This document shows positions 7,484 through 14,245 of a stretch of DNA of 33,119 bases, one piece after another (within the stretch, counting starts at the first letter, position 1; each line of letters opens with the position of its first letter). Location of the stretch: positions 1 to 33,119 of the forward strand of contig JACDEV010000002.1 of NCBI GenBank assembly GCA_013816135.1. Direction: 5' to 3'. The translations under genes and the position numbers were made by a program. Below the pieces are notes generated by a model that saw only the letters and a list, made by a program, of their open reading frames with translations, was not told the origin of the DNA and made no database searches. Source of the stretch: Patescibacteria group bacterium. Its GTDB lineage: Bacteria; Patescibacteriota; Minisyncoccia; Phycocordibacterales; DATDWN01.

Positions 7484-7822
7484 ATGTATTTTTTTATGTC
7501 CAAAGAAATAAATTTCCATTCACCACATCATCTTTCAGAGATAATGGAAAACTCTGGTTCTTTTCCAATAGTTATATTCAAATATTCTTCTAATTGTGGT
7601 AGCAGTCAAAGGTTAGAGCAAACATTGAAAGATAAATTAAATAGTAAAATATTAATACATAAAATTACTGTTCAGAGTCAACCTATTCTCTCAAAGAAAA
7701 TAGAAGAGATGTTTGGTATAAAGCATGAAACCCCTCAAATAATTGTTCTGCGAAAAAATACTGTAATCTATACAGCTAATCATGAGGAAATCTCAATCGA
7801 AAGTATAAATGCCTGTATATAA
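7484..7822 (+). CDS. YtxJ-like monothiol thioredoxin-fold protein
   Basis: A 112-aa thioredoxin-fold protein of the YtxJ / DUF2847 type. PIVIFKYSSNCGSSQRLEQ gives the beta strand and a single N-terminal redox cysteine (C-G-S-S in place of CxxC). KHETPQIIVLRKNTVIY supplies the cis-Pro region, and the closing HEEISIESI is typical of the family. In Firmicutes YtxJ is associated with bacillithiol redox chemistry; whether this organism makes a low-molecular-weight thiol is unknown. Start uncertain: MYFFMSKE at 7484 or MSKEINF at 7496. It is a monocistronic unit between two strong terminators. Confidence 0.8.
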   Translation: MYFFMSKEINFHSPHHLSEIMENSGSFPIVIFKYSSNCGSSQRLEQTLKDKLNSKILIHKITVQSQPILSKKIEEMFGIKHETPQIIVLRKNTVIYTANHEEISIESINACI

Positions 7823-7848
7823 CAATAGCTCCTGTAGGAGCTATTGTT
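7821..7848 (+). terminator. Terminator of the YtxJ-like gene
   Basis: Perfect 12-bp stem AACAATAGCTCC / GGAGCTATTGTT with loop TGTA, overlapping the stop codon by 2 bp. Because it separates convergent genes it may work in both directions. Confidence 0.75.
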
Positions 7849-7873
7849 TAACTAACCAAATAGTTCAATCCAA

Positions 7874-8095
7874 TTACATCTTTTGCGAAACGCAATTCCT
7901 GCAATTCGCCTTGTGTGTAGCGGCTTCATATATAGCAGAAAGACCAACTAATACATAGACCACCATAGAAGCAGTTGAACCTACTCCTAACAACTTATCT
8001 ACTAGATTGTAACCGAAAGCTACTAGAAGCCAATTCAAACCGCCAATAACAAGAAGAACGAACGCAACCATATGCAATGATTTCATATTATTCAT
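7874..8095 (-). CDS. DUF378 family membrane protein
   Basis: A 73-aa protein with two membrane helices: HMVAFVLLVIGGLNWLLVAF (about 8-27) and VVYVLVGLSAIYEA (about 45-58). The GGLNWLLVAFGYNLVDKLLG motif is the DUF378 hallmark. The C-terminal CRNC pair is an addition that could bind metal or form a disulfide. Function unknown. It is the most downstream member of a minus-strand membrane-protein group, 62 bp from the PH-domain gene. No SD. Confidence 0.85.
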   Translation of the reverse strand: MNNMKSLHMVAFVLLVIGGLNWLLVAFGYNLVDKLLGVGSTASMVVYVLVGLSAIYEAATHKANCRNCVSQKM

Positions 8096-8157
8096 TAACT
8101 AATTAATAACAAAATAATTATAACACGTTTAAAATAAAAGGTATGAAGGACTGTGTA

Positions 8158-8724
8158 TTACTCTTTACGAACTCCGACAGTTCTTACAAACTTATCCCCT
8201 ATTTCGTTATGCTGACTAAAAATAATTTTTCTTACCTGTTCTGGATTTCTTACATTAGTTAGAAGAAAATCAAAGTTATCTTCGCTGGCTGTTTGAACTT
8301 TTATATTTCCAAAATTGAGAAGAGTGGGAATGAATCCTTCTACTTCAATCGTCACATCTTGAATCTTATCAAAACGAAGATTTGATATTCCACGGTCAAA
8401 GATCTTCTTCTGATCTACAATTATTATGCGTTTTTCTGTAACGTACCAGACATCCAGATAATACTTAGTCCAATCAAAGAAAAAGGAAATCCACAAAGCT
8501 AGGAGCCAAAGGCAATAGAAAAACAAAAATAATGCCGAGGTGTTTCCAGGAATTTTAATTATTATTAAACTTGGCAGAAAAATCTTAAAGAGAGTAAGGA
8601 TGATGAAAGGCAAAAAAGCGGCAAACAATAGACCTACCGCATGGCCTGCAAAAACTATCCAATGTTTTCGTACCTCCAAGATAACATGTTCGTCGGGCTC
8701 GAGATTTAGTATTTCGTAGTTCAT
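8158..8724 (-). CDS. Bacterial PH (bPH2/YdbT-like) domain membrane protein
   Basis: A 188-aa protein. Two hydrophobic segments at about 24-48 and 62-85 are followed by a PH-like domain with the family signature WYVTEKRIIIVDQKKIF and ISNLRFDKIQDVTIEVEGF, then TLLNFGNIKVQTAS. bPH2 proteins are membrane-anchored and thought to act at the envelope. It starts 4 bp after the stop codon of the 83-aa membrane protein, so the two are co-transcribed. Confidence 0.9.
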   Translation of the reverse strand: MNYEILNLEPDEHVILEVRKHWIVFAGHAVGLLFAAFLPFIILTLFKIFLPSLIIIKIPGNTSALFLFFYCLWLLALWISFFFDWTKYYLDVWYVTEKRIIIVDQKKIFDRGISNLRFDKIQDVTIEVEGFIPTLLNFGNIKVQTASEDNFDFLLTNVRNPEQVRKIIFSQHNEIGDKFVRTVGVRKE

Positions 8725-8728
8725 TGTT

Positions 8729-8980
8729 TTATTGGAAGTAATATAGGGATAAACCTGCAGTTACAAATAGTGAGACTGACACAATGAGAAACAATGACTG
8801 GGCCACAAAAACATGCTGATTCTTCATTCCATACGATGTCCAGTGGTAAAGTAGAATTAAAACTAGTATGAAATAACCAATAAAAAATAAACCTAATATT
8901 CCTAAAAGCACCGGAACACTGATAAAAAAAGAGGTTATAAAATGCGGAAGAGGAGGGAGTGTGAATGGATTGACTTCCAT
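8729..8980 (-). CDS. Small two-TM membrane protein
   Basis: An 83-aa protein with hydrophobic segments at about 20-46 (VPVLLGILGLFFIGYFILVL) and 58-80 (FVAQSLFLIVSVSLFVTAGL). A Pro-rich N-terminus (FTLPPLPHF) and the loop HWTSYGMKNQHVF are the other visible features. No family recognised. It lies between the DedA-like and PH-domain genes with gaps of 24 and 4 bp and is likely translated from the same message. Confidence 0.7.
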   Translation of the reverse strand: MEVNPFTLPPLPHFITSFFISVPVLLGILGLFFIGYFILVLILLYHWTSYGMKNQHVFVAQSLFLIVSVSLFVTAGLSLYYFQ

Positions 8981-9004
8981 AATGATTATATTATAACAAA
9001 AATA

Positions 9005-9604
9005 TTATATATTACTATTTTTGGAATAGTCTTTTAAGAAACTTTTGGAAGCAAGGTACAAAAGTACAAAAAACAGACCACCTATCGTAATATACGCTAT
9101 CCAATCTAGATAATTGTCTATTTTTACATAGGAACTCCCTAGATAATATCCAATTGTAATTAGCAAAGCGGCTTTGAAAAGGGTACCGATAAAGCTGTAC
9201 CAAATAAAATCCTTTATATCAGCTTCTGCAATACCAGCAGCAACTTGAACTGCCCCTCCTACTCCATGAGAAATTTTAGCCAAAAGAAATGTCTTTGCTC
9301 TATGCTTGTCGAAGTGAGCTACAAGATATTCTTCACTTTTTTCACTGTAACCAAAAATACCTGCAAATCTTTTCAGGGTTGGTGAAACTCTCCAATACTT
9401 ACCTACTGCATAATGTAAAATATCCCCAAATAGATCGGCAAATACTAAGACCACATATGCTACATATATATTCAAATAACCTAAAAAGACTAAAAAACCT
9501 GAAATTACCATTATTATAGGTCCTTCCAGTACAGCTATAGGGATAATTACCCAGTATTTATAATGCTCTAATAAGTTAAGAATGTAGGAAAGAGAAAGGA
9601 ACAT
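9005..9604 (-). CDS. DedA/VTT-domain membrane protein
   Basis: A 199-aa multi-pass protein of the DedA/SNARE-associated (VTT) family, whose members act in lipid flipping and membrane homeostasis. Visible family features are an N-terminal EGPIIMVISGFLVFLG loop, FADLFGDILHYAVGKYW with conserved acidic and Gly positions, RAKTFLLAKISHGVGGAVQVAAG (the usual R...K...G pattern) and a final GYYLGSSYVKI. First gene of a probable four-gene minus-strand group (DedA, 83-aa, PH, DUF378). Confidence 0.85.
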   Translation of the reverse strand: MFLSLSYILNLLEHYKYWVIIPIAVLEGPIIMVISGFLVFLGYLNIYVAYVVLVFADLFGDILHYAVGKYWRVSPTLKRFAGIFGYSEKSEEYLVAHFDKHRAKTFLLAKISHGVGGAVQVAAGIAEADIKDFIWYSFIGTLFKAALLITIGYYLGSSYVKIDNYLDWIAYITIGGLFFVLLYLASKSFLKDYSKNSNI

Positions 9605-9669
9605 ATTATGAAGTTAATTATAAAACTATGACCTTTTATTTAATACATTGCAAGAAGAGGTTTTATTGT

Positions 9670-9699
9670 TTGACTTAAATGGTCTTTTTATGCTTTAAT
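9670..9699 (+). promoter_or_regulatory. Likely typA promoter
   Basis: TTGACT (9670-9675), 18-bp spacer, TTTAAT (9694-9699). The predicted start near 9706 gives a leader of about 175 nt that contains a terminator-like hairpin and the structured repeat. Confidence 0.55.
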
Positions 9700-9710
9700 T
9701 AAGCCTCATT

Positions 9711-9729
9711 CCGGCTACGGCCGGTTTTT
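9711..9729 (+). terminator. Terminator-like hairpin in the typA leader
   Basis: CCGGC-TACG-GCCGG followed by TTTTT, a few bases after the predicted start site. Either it is a premature terminator (attenuator) for typA or it serves transcription arriving from elsewhere. No plus-strand gene lies upstream closer than 7822. Confidence 0.6.
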
Positions 9730-9752
9730 ATAAATTACTAGCCTTGATTTGC

Positions 9753-9877
9753 TTTGATTTGGAGATTTAGATGCAATTCAAGGCGAAAAGGTAAATGAGC
9801 GAGAAGGCGTACTGCTAGTACGGTGACGAGAACATTTACTTTTTCAACGCAGAAGTGCGCTAAATATACAAATCAAA
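9753..9877 (+). repeat. Structured repeat element, copy 1 (typA leader)
   Basis: A 125-bp nested dyad. Outer helix: TTTGATTTG / CAAATCAAA, a 3x3 internal loop, then ATTTAG / CTAAAT. Block TCAAGGCG (9778-9785) faces block CAACGCAGA (9845-9853). Middle helix: GTAAATG (9791-9797) / CATTTAC (9833-9839). Block GCGAGAAG (9799-9806) faces GTGACGAGAA (9823-9832). Apical helix: CGTACT / AGTACG with a 3-nt loop. The same blocks in the same order occur at 20292-20408, where the outer and middle helix sequences differ but still pair. The element ends 3 bp before the typA ATG. Confidence 0.85.
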
Positions 9878-9880
9878 CTT

Positions 9881-11659
9881 ATGGAGATTCGAAATATTGC
9901 AATCATAGCCCATGTGGACCACGGAAAGACTACCCTTACTGACGCCCTTATGCGCCAGACAGGAATGGTAACTGCCGAAGGCGTAACCATGGACTCAAAT
10001 GCTCTTGAACTTGAGCGAGGTATTACTATTTATGCAAAGAACACTTCAGTCTATTACCCTCCAAAAGACTCAGGGCGAGAGGTTACAAAGATCAATATCG
10101 TAGATACTCCAGGCCACTCTGACTTCGGTTCAGAGGTAGAGCGTGTGCTCAGATCAATTGATACTGTGCTTCTTTTAGTGGATGCTCAGGAAGGACCTAT
10201 GCCACAAACTCGATTCGTACTTAAGAAGTCTCTTGAACTTGGATTAAAACCTATCGTTATAGTAAACAAAATAGATAAGCCCGCAGCACGACCTGACGAT
10301 GTTCATGAAATGGTTCTTGAACTTTTCTTGGAACTAGGAGCAAATGACGAACAACTAGACTTTACTACTGTTTTTGCTATCGGCAGAGACGGAATTGCAA
10401 AAATGAAACTGACAGATGACTCAAAAGATCTAACTCCCCTTTTGGAAACTATTTTAAGAGAAGTGCCAGCAGCAACCGGAGACAAAAATCTTCCTGCAAG
10501 AATGCAGTCTTTCAATCTCGCTTATGACAACTTCCTTGGACGACTAGCTGTTTGCCGAATGTACGAAGGAACTATTCACAATGGAGACACTGTGTTTGTT
10601 AAGCAACATGATGGTAAGACAGTTTCAGGAAAACTTACCAAGCTTTTCAGTTTCGAAGGAATCAAGCGTGTTGAGACTCAGGAAGCTGTAGCGGGAGACA
10701 TTGTGATGATCGCTGGTCTTCCTACTGTTTATATCGGAGATACTATCTGTAAAGACGAAAATGCAGAATCTTTGCCATCAATTAACATCGATGAGCCAAC
10801 AATTTCCCTAAACTTCCTAGTAAACGACTCTCCCTTTGCAGGACGAGAAGGAAAATTCGTAACAGGTCGCCAGATTCGAGATAGACTCGAAAAAGAATTG
10901 GAGGTAAACGTCGGTTTGAGAATTGATTGGAACAATAATGAATTCTTTACTGTATATGGTCGTGGAGAACTCCATATTGCTATCCTACTAGAAAACATGA
11001 GACGTGAAGGTTTTGAACTTCAAGTATCACAGCCACAGGTAATTATAAAAGAAGTAGACGGCGTTAAAACAGAACCTTTTGAAGAAGTCACTGTAGATGT
11101 GTCAGATAGCATGGCTAGTGCAGTTATTGCTCGACTGACAGAGAGAAAAGGTTTGCTTATGAATGTAAAGCAAGGACATGGATCTCAAAGACTGACTTTT
11201 GAAATACCTACTCGAGGACTACTTGGATACAAAGGCCAATTTGTTATCGACACAAAAGGAAATGGAATTCTTTCATCTAGATTTATTGAATTCAGAGAAT
11301 ACGTTGGTGAAATAAAGAGAACAAGTGTTGGTTCAATGGTTTCAATGAACACCGGAAAGGTTTTGGCTTTTGCATTGGACAATCTCCAACAGCGAGGAAC
11401 TTTATATTTGGACCCTGGAACAGAAGTCTATGAAGGAATGGTTATCGGAAATGTTTCCAAAGGTGAAGACTTGTTTGTAAATCCAACAAAGGGTAAGCAA
11501 CTAACAAACATGCGAGCATCCGGATCAGACGGAACAGTTTATTTGGCAGCAACTATGAAACTGGATATTGAAAAAGCTATGGAAATTATGTCGGGAGATG
11601 AATATATTGAAATCACACCGAAATCTGTTCGCCTTCGAAAGAAAGCAATGAAGAAATAA
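9881..11659 (+). CDS. typA: Ribosome-associated GTPase TypA/BipA
   Basis: A 592-aa translational GTPase of the EF-G superfamily that binds the ribosome and is associated with stress adaptation and ribosome assembly. MEIRNIAIIAHVDHGKTTL is the standard TypA N-terminus and fixes the start. Visible G motifs are G1 AHVDHGKT, the switch region with ERGITI, G3 DTPGH and G4 NKID. Domain II, the EF-G domain III/V-like regions (RGELHIAILLENMRREGFE, GLLGYKGQF) and the TypA-specific C-terminal domain are all present, so it is full length. There is no SD; the base immediately upstream belongs to the structured repeat leader. Followed by a GC-rich bidirectional terminator. Confidence 0.97.
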   Translation: MEIRNIAIIAHVDHGKTTLTDALMRQTGMVTAEGVTMDSNALELERGITIYAKNTSVYYPPKDSGREVTKINIVDTPGHSDFGSEVERVLRSIDTVLLLVDAQEGPMPQTRFVLKKSLELGLKPIVIVNKIDKPAARPDDVHEMVLELFLELGANDEQLDFTTVFAIGRDGIAKMKLTDDSKDLTPLLETILREVPAATGDKNLPARMQSFNLAYDNFLGRLAVCRMYEGTIHNGDTVFVKQHDGKTVSGKLTKLFSFEGIKRVETQEAVAGDIVMIAGLPTVYIGDTICKDENAESLPSINIDEPTISLNFLVNDSPFAGREGKFVTGRQIRDRLEKELEVNVGLRIDWNNNEFFTVYGRGELHIAILLENMRREGFELQVSQPQVIIKEVDGVKTEPFEEVTVDVSDSMASAVIARLTERKGLLMNVKQGHGSQRLTFEIPTRGLLGYKGQFVIDTKGNGILSSRFIEFREYVGEIKRTSVGSMVSMNTGKVLAFALDNLQQRGTLYLDPGTEVYEGMVIGNVSKGEDLFVNPTKGKQLTNMRASGSDGTVYLAATMKLDIEKAMEIMSGDEYIEITPKSVRLRKKAMKK

Positions 11660-11662
11660 CAG

Positions 11663-11695
11663 AAAAAACCGAGGCCACGATGGCCTCGGTTTTTT
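11663..11695. terminator. Bidirectional terminator between typA and the 11710 gene
   Basis: Perfect 14-bp stem AAAAAACCGAGGCC / GGCCTCGGTTTTTT with loop ACGAT. The A and T runs on either side make it usable by both convergent genes. Confidence 0.9.
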
Positions 11696-11709
11696 AAAGT
11701 TGTAGGAAA

Positions 11710-11973
11710 TCAGTCCGGCTTGATCTCCTTAAGTAAGTCGTTCATGTGTTTCAGAACCGAGGTCTGGACCTCGGGCCTGACAGCTTCGATGACGCTGAGG
11801 AGAACCTGTTTGTCGAGCGAATGGCACTCACCCCGAGTGATGGCTCGAATCACTTCTTTATCCTGACCGATGCGCTCACCCAGGATTGTTTTTGACCCGA
11901 CCTTTGCGGCCACCTTGTGGACGTATTGGCCAAACTGTCTTGAAGCGTTCGTTACCACCGCTTGATTTACCAT
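11710..11973 (-). CDS. Unknown 87-aa protein, GC-rich, SD-led
   Basis: Start set at the ATG of MVNQAVVTNASRQF (11973) because GGGAGG lies 4 nt upstream; the track's 11985 start lacks this. A mostly helical, charged protein: SKTILGERIGQDKEVIRAIT then HSLDKQVLLSVIEAV and a C-terminal LKHMNDLLKEIKPD. The layout suggests a small helix-turn-helix-like or adaptor protein, but I recognise no family. It is GC-rich compared with typA and truB and is the only gene in the window ending in TGA. It has its own promoter, a hairpin in the leader, and shares the typA terminator. Probably laterally acquired (inference). Confidence 0.65.
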   Translation of the reverse strand: MVNQAVVTNASRQFGQYVHKVAAKVGSKTILGERIGQDKEVIRAITRGECHSLDKQVLLSVIEAVRPEVQTSVLKHMNDLLKEIKPD

Positions 11974-11994
11974 TGGACCTCCCATGCATAGTCC

Positions 11995-12010
11995 CCAACA
12001 CCAATGTTGG
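11995..12010 (-). promoter_or_regulatory. Inverted repeat in the leader of the 11710 gene
   Basis: CCAACA-CCAA-TGTTGG lies between the predicted -10 box and the SD of the minus-strand gene. It could be an operator or an mRNA hairpin; the HTH protein encoded next door is a candidate binder (speculative). Confidence 0.35.
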
Positions 12011-12021
12011 TTCCATTAATA

Positions 12022-12050
12022 ATTAAAACATTAATAAAAAAATAGTACAA
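12022..12050 (-). promoter_or_regulatory. Probable promoter of the 11710 gene
   Basis: Minus strand: -35 TTGTAC (12045-12050), 17-bp spacer, -10 TTTAAT (12022-12027). Confidence 0.55.
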
Positions 12051-12067
12051 GTAATTTATTCAAAAAA

Positions 12068-12096
12068 GCATTGACTACAAAATTTGTAGTCAATGC
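12068..12096 (-). terminator. Terminator of the HTH gene
   Basis: A 29-bp near-perfect palindrome, GCATTGACTACAAA, central A, TTTGTAGTCAATGC, followed on the minus strand by TTTTTT. It begins 7 bp past the stop codon of the 12104-12427 gene. Confidence 0.85.
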
Positions 12097-12103
12097 CTTT
12101 TCC

Positions 12104-12427
12104 TTACCGGCGAACCCCTCCTCGATTTGAATGTGTGGACCTTCTGGCCCGTGACTCCCACTTCCTGGAAGGTTCGGCGATGATCGGGATTTGACTCAAT
12201 GCATCATTCCGTTCTTCCTGTGGAAGACCGAGAGCAACTGTGGCCTTTTTGAGAAGACCATATGGCAAAGTGTTTGCGCGGCCATTCATGACGATATTGA
12301 ACGGCCTTTCTCCGAGCTTACCTGCAACATCCTTGAGAGGAACATGGCGTTCCATTTTGAGATGAGCAATGTGCTCTTGAAAAATCTGAGCCAGTCTCTG
12401 GGTTGCTCTCGCACGATCCTGTGACAT
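12104..12427 (-). CDS. Small HTH (Cro/CI-like) protein, GC-rich, SD-led
   Basis: A 107-aa protein. Residues about 22-75 (LKMERHVPLKDVAGKLGERP, then FNIVMNGRANTLPYGLLKKA and TVALGLPQEE) fit a Cro/CI-type helix-turn-helix: a helix ending before VPLKDVAGKLG, a recognition-helix region, then the LLKKATVALGL pattern. The tail is Arg/Ser-rich (SRARRSTHSNRGGVRR) and basic, suiting DNA or RNA contact. An SD (AAGGAG, 4 nt before ATG) and its own T-tract terminator mark it as a single-gene unit, more GC-rich than truB next to it. Probably a regulator; target unknown. Confidence 0.65.
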   Translation of the reverse strand: MSQDRARATQRLAQIFQEHIAHLKMERHVPLKDVAGKLGERPFNIVMNGRANTLPYGLLKKATVALGLPQEERNDALSQIPIIAEPSRKWESRARRSTHSNRGGVRR

Positions 12428-12510
12428 ACGACTCCTTGGGGTACGGGTGGGATTACTCTGCTCTTACTTTAATCTATACTAAGTCGAAAATTATGCAATG
12501 TTTCTCAATA

Positions 12511-13278
12511 TTAATCATTAAGAGAAAATTCTCCGATTTTTGTCCTTTTTATATGAAATGAGAGTGCTTTTGCTGATATAATCTCTGAAATATCACTTAT
12601 GAATTGACGGACATAAAAACCGCTTGAAGCTGTAACTTGGATTTTATCGATGGTAAAATTATTTTCTTTCAAATCAATCAGAGCTTTCTGCCACTTTTCT
12701 AAAATTTCGAGTTGGCGAAAATCTCCCTTTACCAAAGCAATCTTTTCAGAAATATTTTTTAAAAGGTCAGCTCCATTTAATTCTCTTCTGTTTAAGAACG
12801 TTGTACTAAAAATTTCAACATCATGTTTTGGAATTTCTATTTCATCTATCCTTCCTTCTCTGGCCCATTGAAAAAGGGGTTTACCTAAAACAGGCTTGGA
12901 AGAAAAAGCTGGGTATTTTTGCTCGAACTTTCCAACTGATTTTTCTAACTTTTCTTTAATTAATTCTATATCAGGACAATTTTTGATATTTGGTATTGGT
13001 AATTTGACTATTCCCAGCAGGTCCAGAGTATCCGTTTCAAAACCCCACAATATTTCAAATTCATAGGTTTTTTCCATACCCATATACTTTTCCTTTTCCA
13101 TTAAAGCACTGCCAGAAAGAACCAGAAGTAGCCCTTCTGCCATTGGGTCTAATCTCCCTGCATAAGTCATGGATTGATCAGTAAATTCTGGATTATTTTT
13201 TTTAAACCTTAATATTGTCTCTAGCGGAGTTTCGCCAAGTTCTTTATAAAGCAGATGAATTTCCCTATTTTTTTCCAT
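12511..13278 (-). CDS. truB: tRNA pseudouridine-55 synthase
   Basis: A 255-aa enzyme that converts U55 to pseudouridine in the T loop of tRNAs. The catalytic motif is YAGRLDPMAEGLLLVL with the nucleophilic Asp in RLD. KTYEFEILWGFETDTLDLLG is the second family motif, and YPAFSSKPVLGKPLFQWAREG and SSGFYVRQFISDI are conserved further on. Length is slightly below the usual ~300, with no extended C-terminal PUA domain. It is divergent from hisS with 22 bp between the start codons. No SD. Confidence 0.93.
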   Translation of the reverse strand: MEKNREIHLLYKELGETPLETILRFKKNNPEFTDQSMTYAGRLDPMAEGLLLVLSGSALMEKEKYMGMEKTYEFEILWGFETDTLDLLGIVKLPIPNIKNCPDIELIKEKLEKSVGKFEQKYPAFSSKPVLGKPLFQWAREGRIDEIEIPKHDVEIFSTTFLNRRELNGADLLKNISEKIALVKGDFRQLEILEKWQKALIDLKENNFTIDKIQVTASSGFYVRQFISDISEIISAKALSFHIKRTKIGEFSLND

Positions 13279-13287
13279 ATATTCTGC

Positions 13288-13293
13288 TACAAT
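13288..13293 (+). promoter_or_regulatory. -10 box of hisS, leaderless arrangement
   Basis: TACAAT ends 7 bp before the hisS ATG at 13301, so initiation would fall at or next to the start codon. The 22-bp gap to truB leaves no room for an SD-bearing leader. No good -35 is visible. Confidence 0.45.
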
Positions 13294-13300
13294 AACTCAT

Positions 13301-14245
13301 ATGGACGAGAAAACAAAACCGGAAGCAAAGCTATCTACAGAAGCCTATAAAGGCGTACGGGACTTTTATCCTGAAGATATGGCAATACAAAACTATATTT
13401 TTGATACTTGGAAAAAAGTATCAAAAGACGCTGGATTTGTGGAATACAGTGCATCTATTTTAGAGCCTGCTGAGTTATACAGAGCAAAGTCAGGTGAAGA
13501 ACTAGTAAATGAACAGATGTTTACTTTTACAGACAAAGGTGACCGCGAAGTTGCTCTCCGCCCAGAAATGACTCCGTCATTTGCAAGAATGGTTGCCGCA
13601 AAAAGAAAATCACTCAAGTTTCCACTAAAGTGGTTCTCAATTCCCAACTTATTCCGTTACGAGAGACCACAACGTGGACGAAAGCGAGAACACTGGCAAC
13701 TAAATTGCGATATTGTTGGAATTGCAGACCTTAACGCAGACGCGGAAATAATTTCTCTGGCTTATAAAATCATGAAAGCATTTGGAGCAAAAAATGAAGA
13801 ATTTCAGATCTGTATAAATGACAGAGTATTACTAAACGAAAAATTCAACAGTCCTGAACTAATAAAACTGTTAGATAGAAAAGAAAAAATGGAGCCTGCA
13901 GAATTCTCACAAAAATGGATGGAAATATCAGGAAAAGAATACGATGATAATATTGAACCAAATGAGACTATCAAAGAACTCTTAAACAAGTTAGAAAGTG
14001 AGGGTGTTAAAAATGTCATCTTTGCGCCAACAGTTACTCGTGGCTTTGACTATTATACAGGAATGGTATTTGAAGTTTTTGATACACATCCAGACAATAA
14101 ACGATCGCTCTTTGGAGGAGGACGTTACGACAACCTCTTAGAAATATTTGGAGTTGAACCAGTACCTACAGTTGGTTTTGGAATGGGAGACATCACTATG
14201 CGAGATTTCCTAGAAACACACAGTCTTCCGACATGCGAAAAATAG
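13301..14245 (+). CDS. hisS: Histidyl-tRNA synthetase, catalytic domain only
   Basis: Class II aminoacyl-tRNA synthetase charging tRNA-His. Present are YKGVRDFYPEDM, ALRPEMTPSFARM (motif 2 region), LFRYERPQRGRKREHWQLN, the His-A motif TRGFDYYTGMVFEVFD and motif 3 (LFGGGRYDNLLEIF...VGFGMGDITMRDFL). The protein is 314 aa against about 400-430 usually. It ends right after motif 3, so the C-terminal anticodon-binding domain is missing. No frameshift remnant is seen: the next gene starts inside the last codons with a 13-bp overlap. It has HisRS catalytic motifs rather than the degenerate ones of HisZ, although a HisZ-like role cannot be fully excluded. No SD; probably a leaderless transcript. Confidence 0.85.
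   Translation: MDEKTKPEAKLSTEAYKGVRDFYPEDMAIQNYIFDTWKKVSKDAGFVEYSASILEPAELYRAKSGEELVNEQMFTFTDKGDREVALRPEMTPSFARMVAAKRKSLKFPLKWFSIPNLFRYERPQRGRKREHWQLNCDIVGIADLNADAEIISLAYKIMKAFGAKNEEFQICINDRVLLNEKFNSPELIKLLDRKEKMEPAEFSQKWMEISGKEYDDNIEPNETIKELLNKLESEGVKNVIFAPTVTRGFDYYTGMVFEVFDTHPDNKRSLFGGGRYDNLLEIFGVEPVPTVGFGMGDITMRDFLETHSLPTCEK

Noticed and set aside
9753-9877. Integron attC site as an explanation for the structured repeat
   Set aside because: The element is a folded dyad next to genes, but it lacks the RYYYAAC/GTTRRRY core sites and the extrahelical-base pattern, and no integrase is present.
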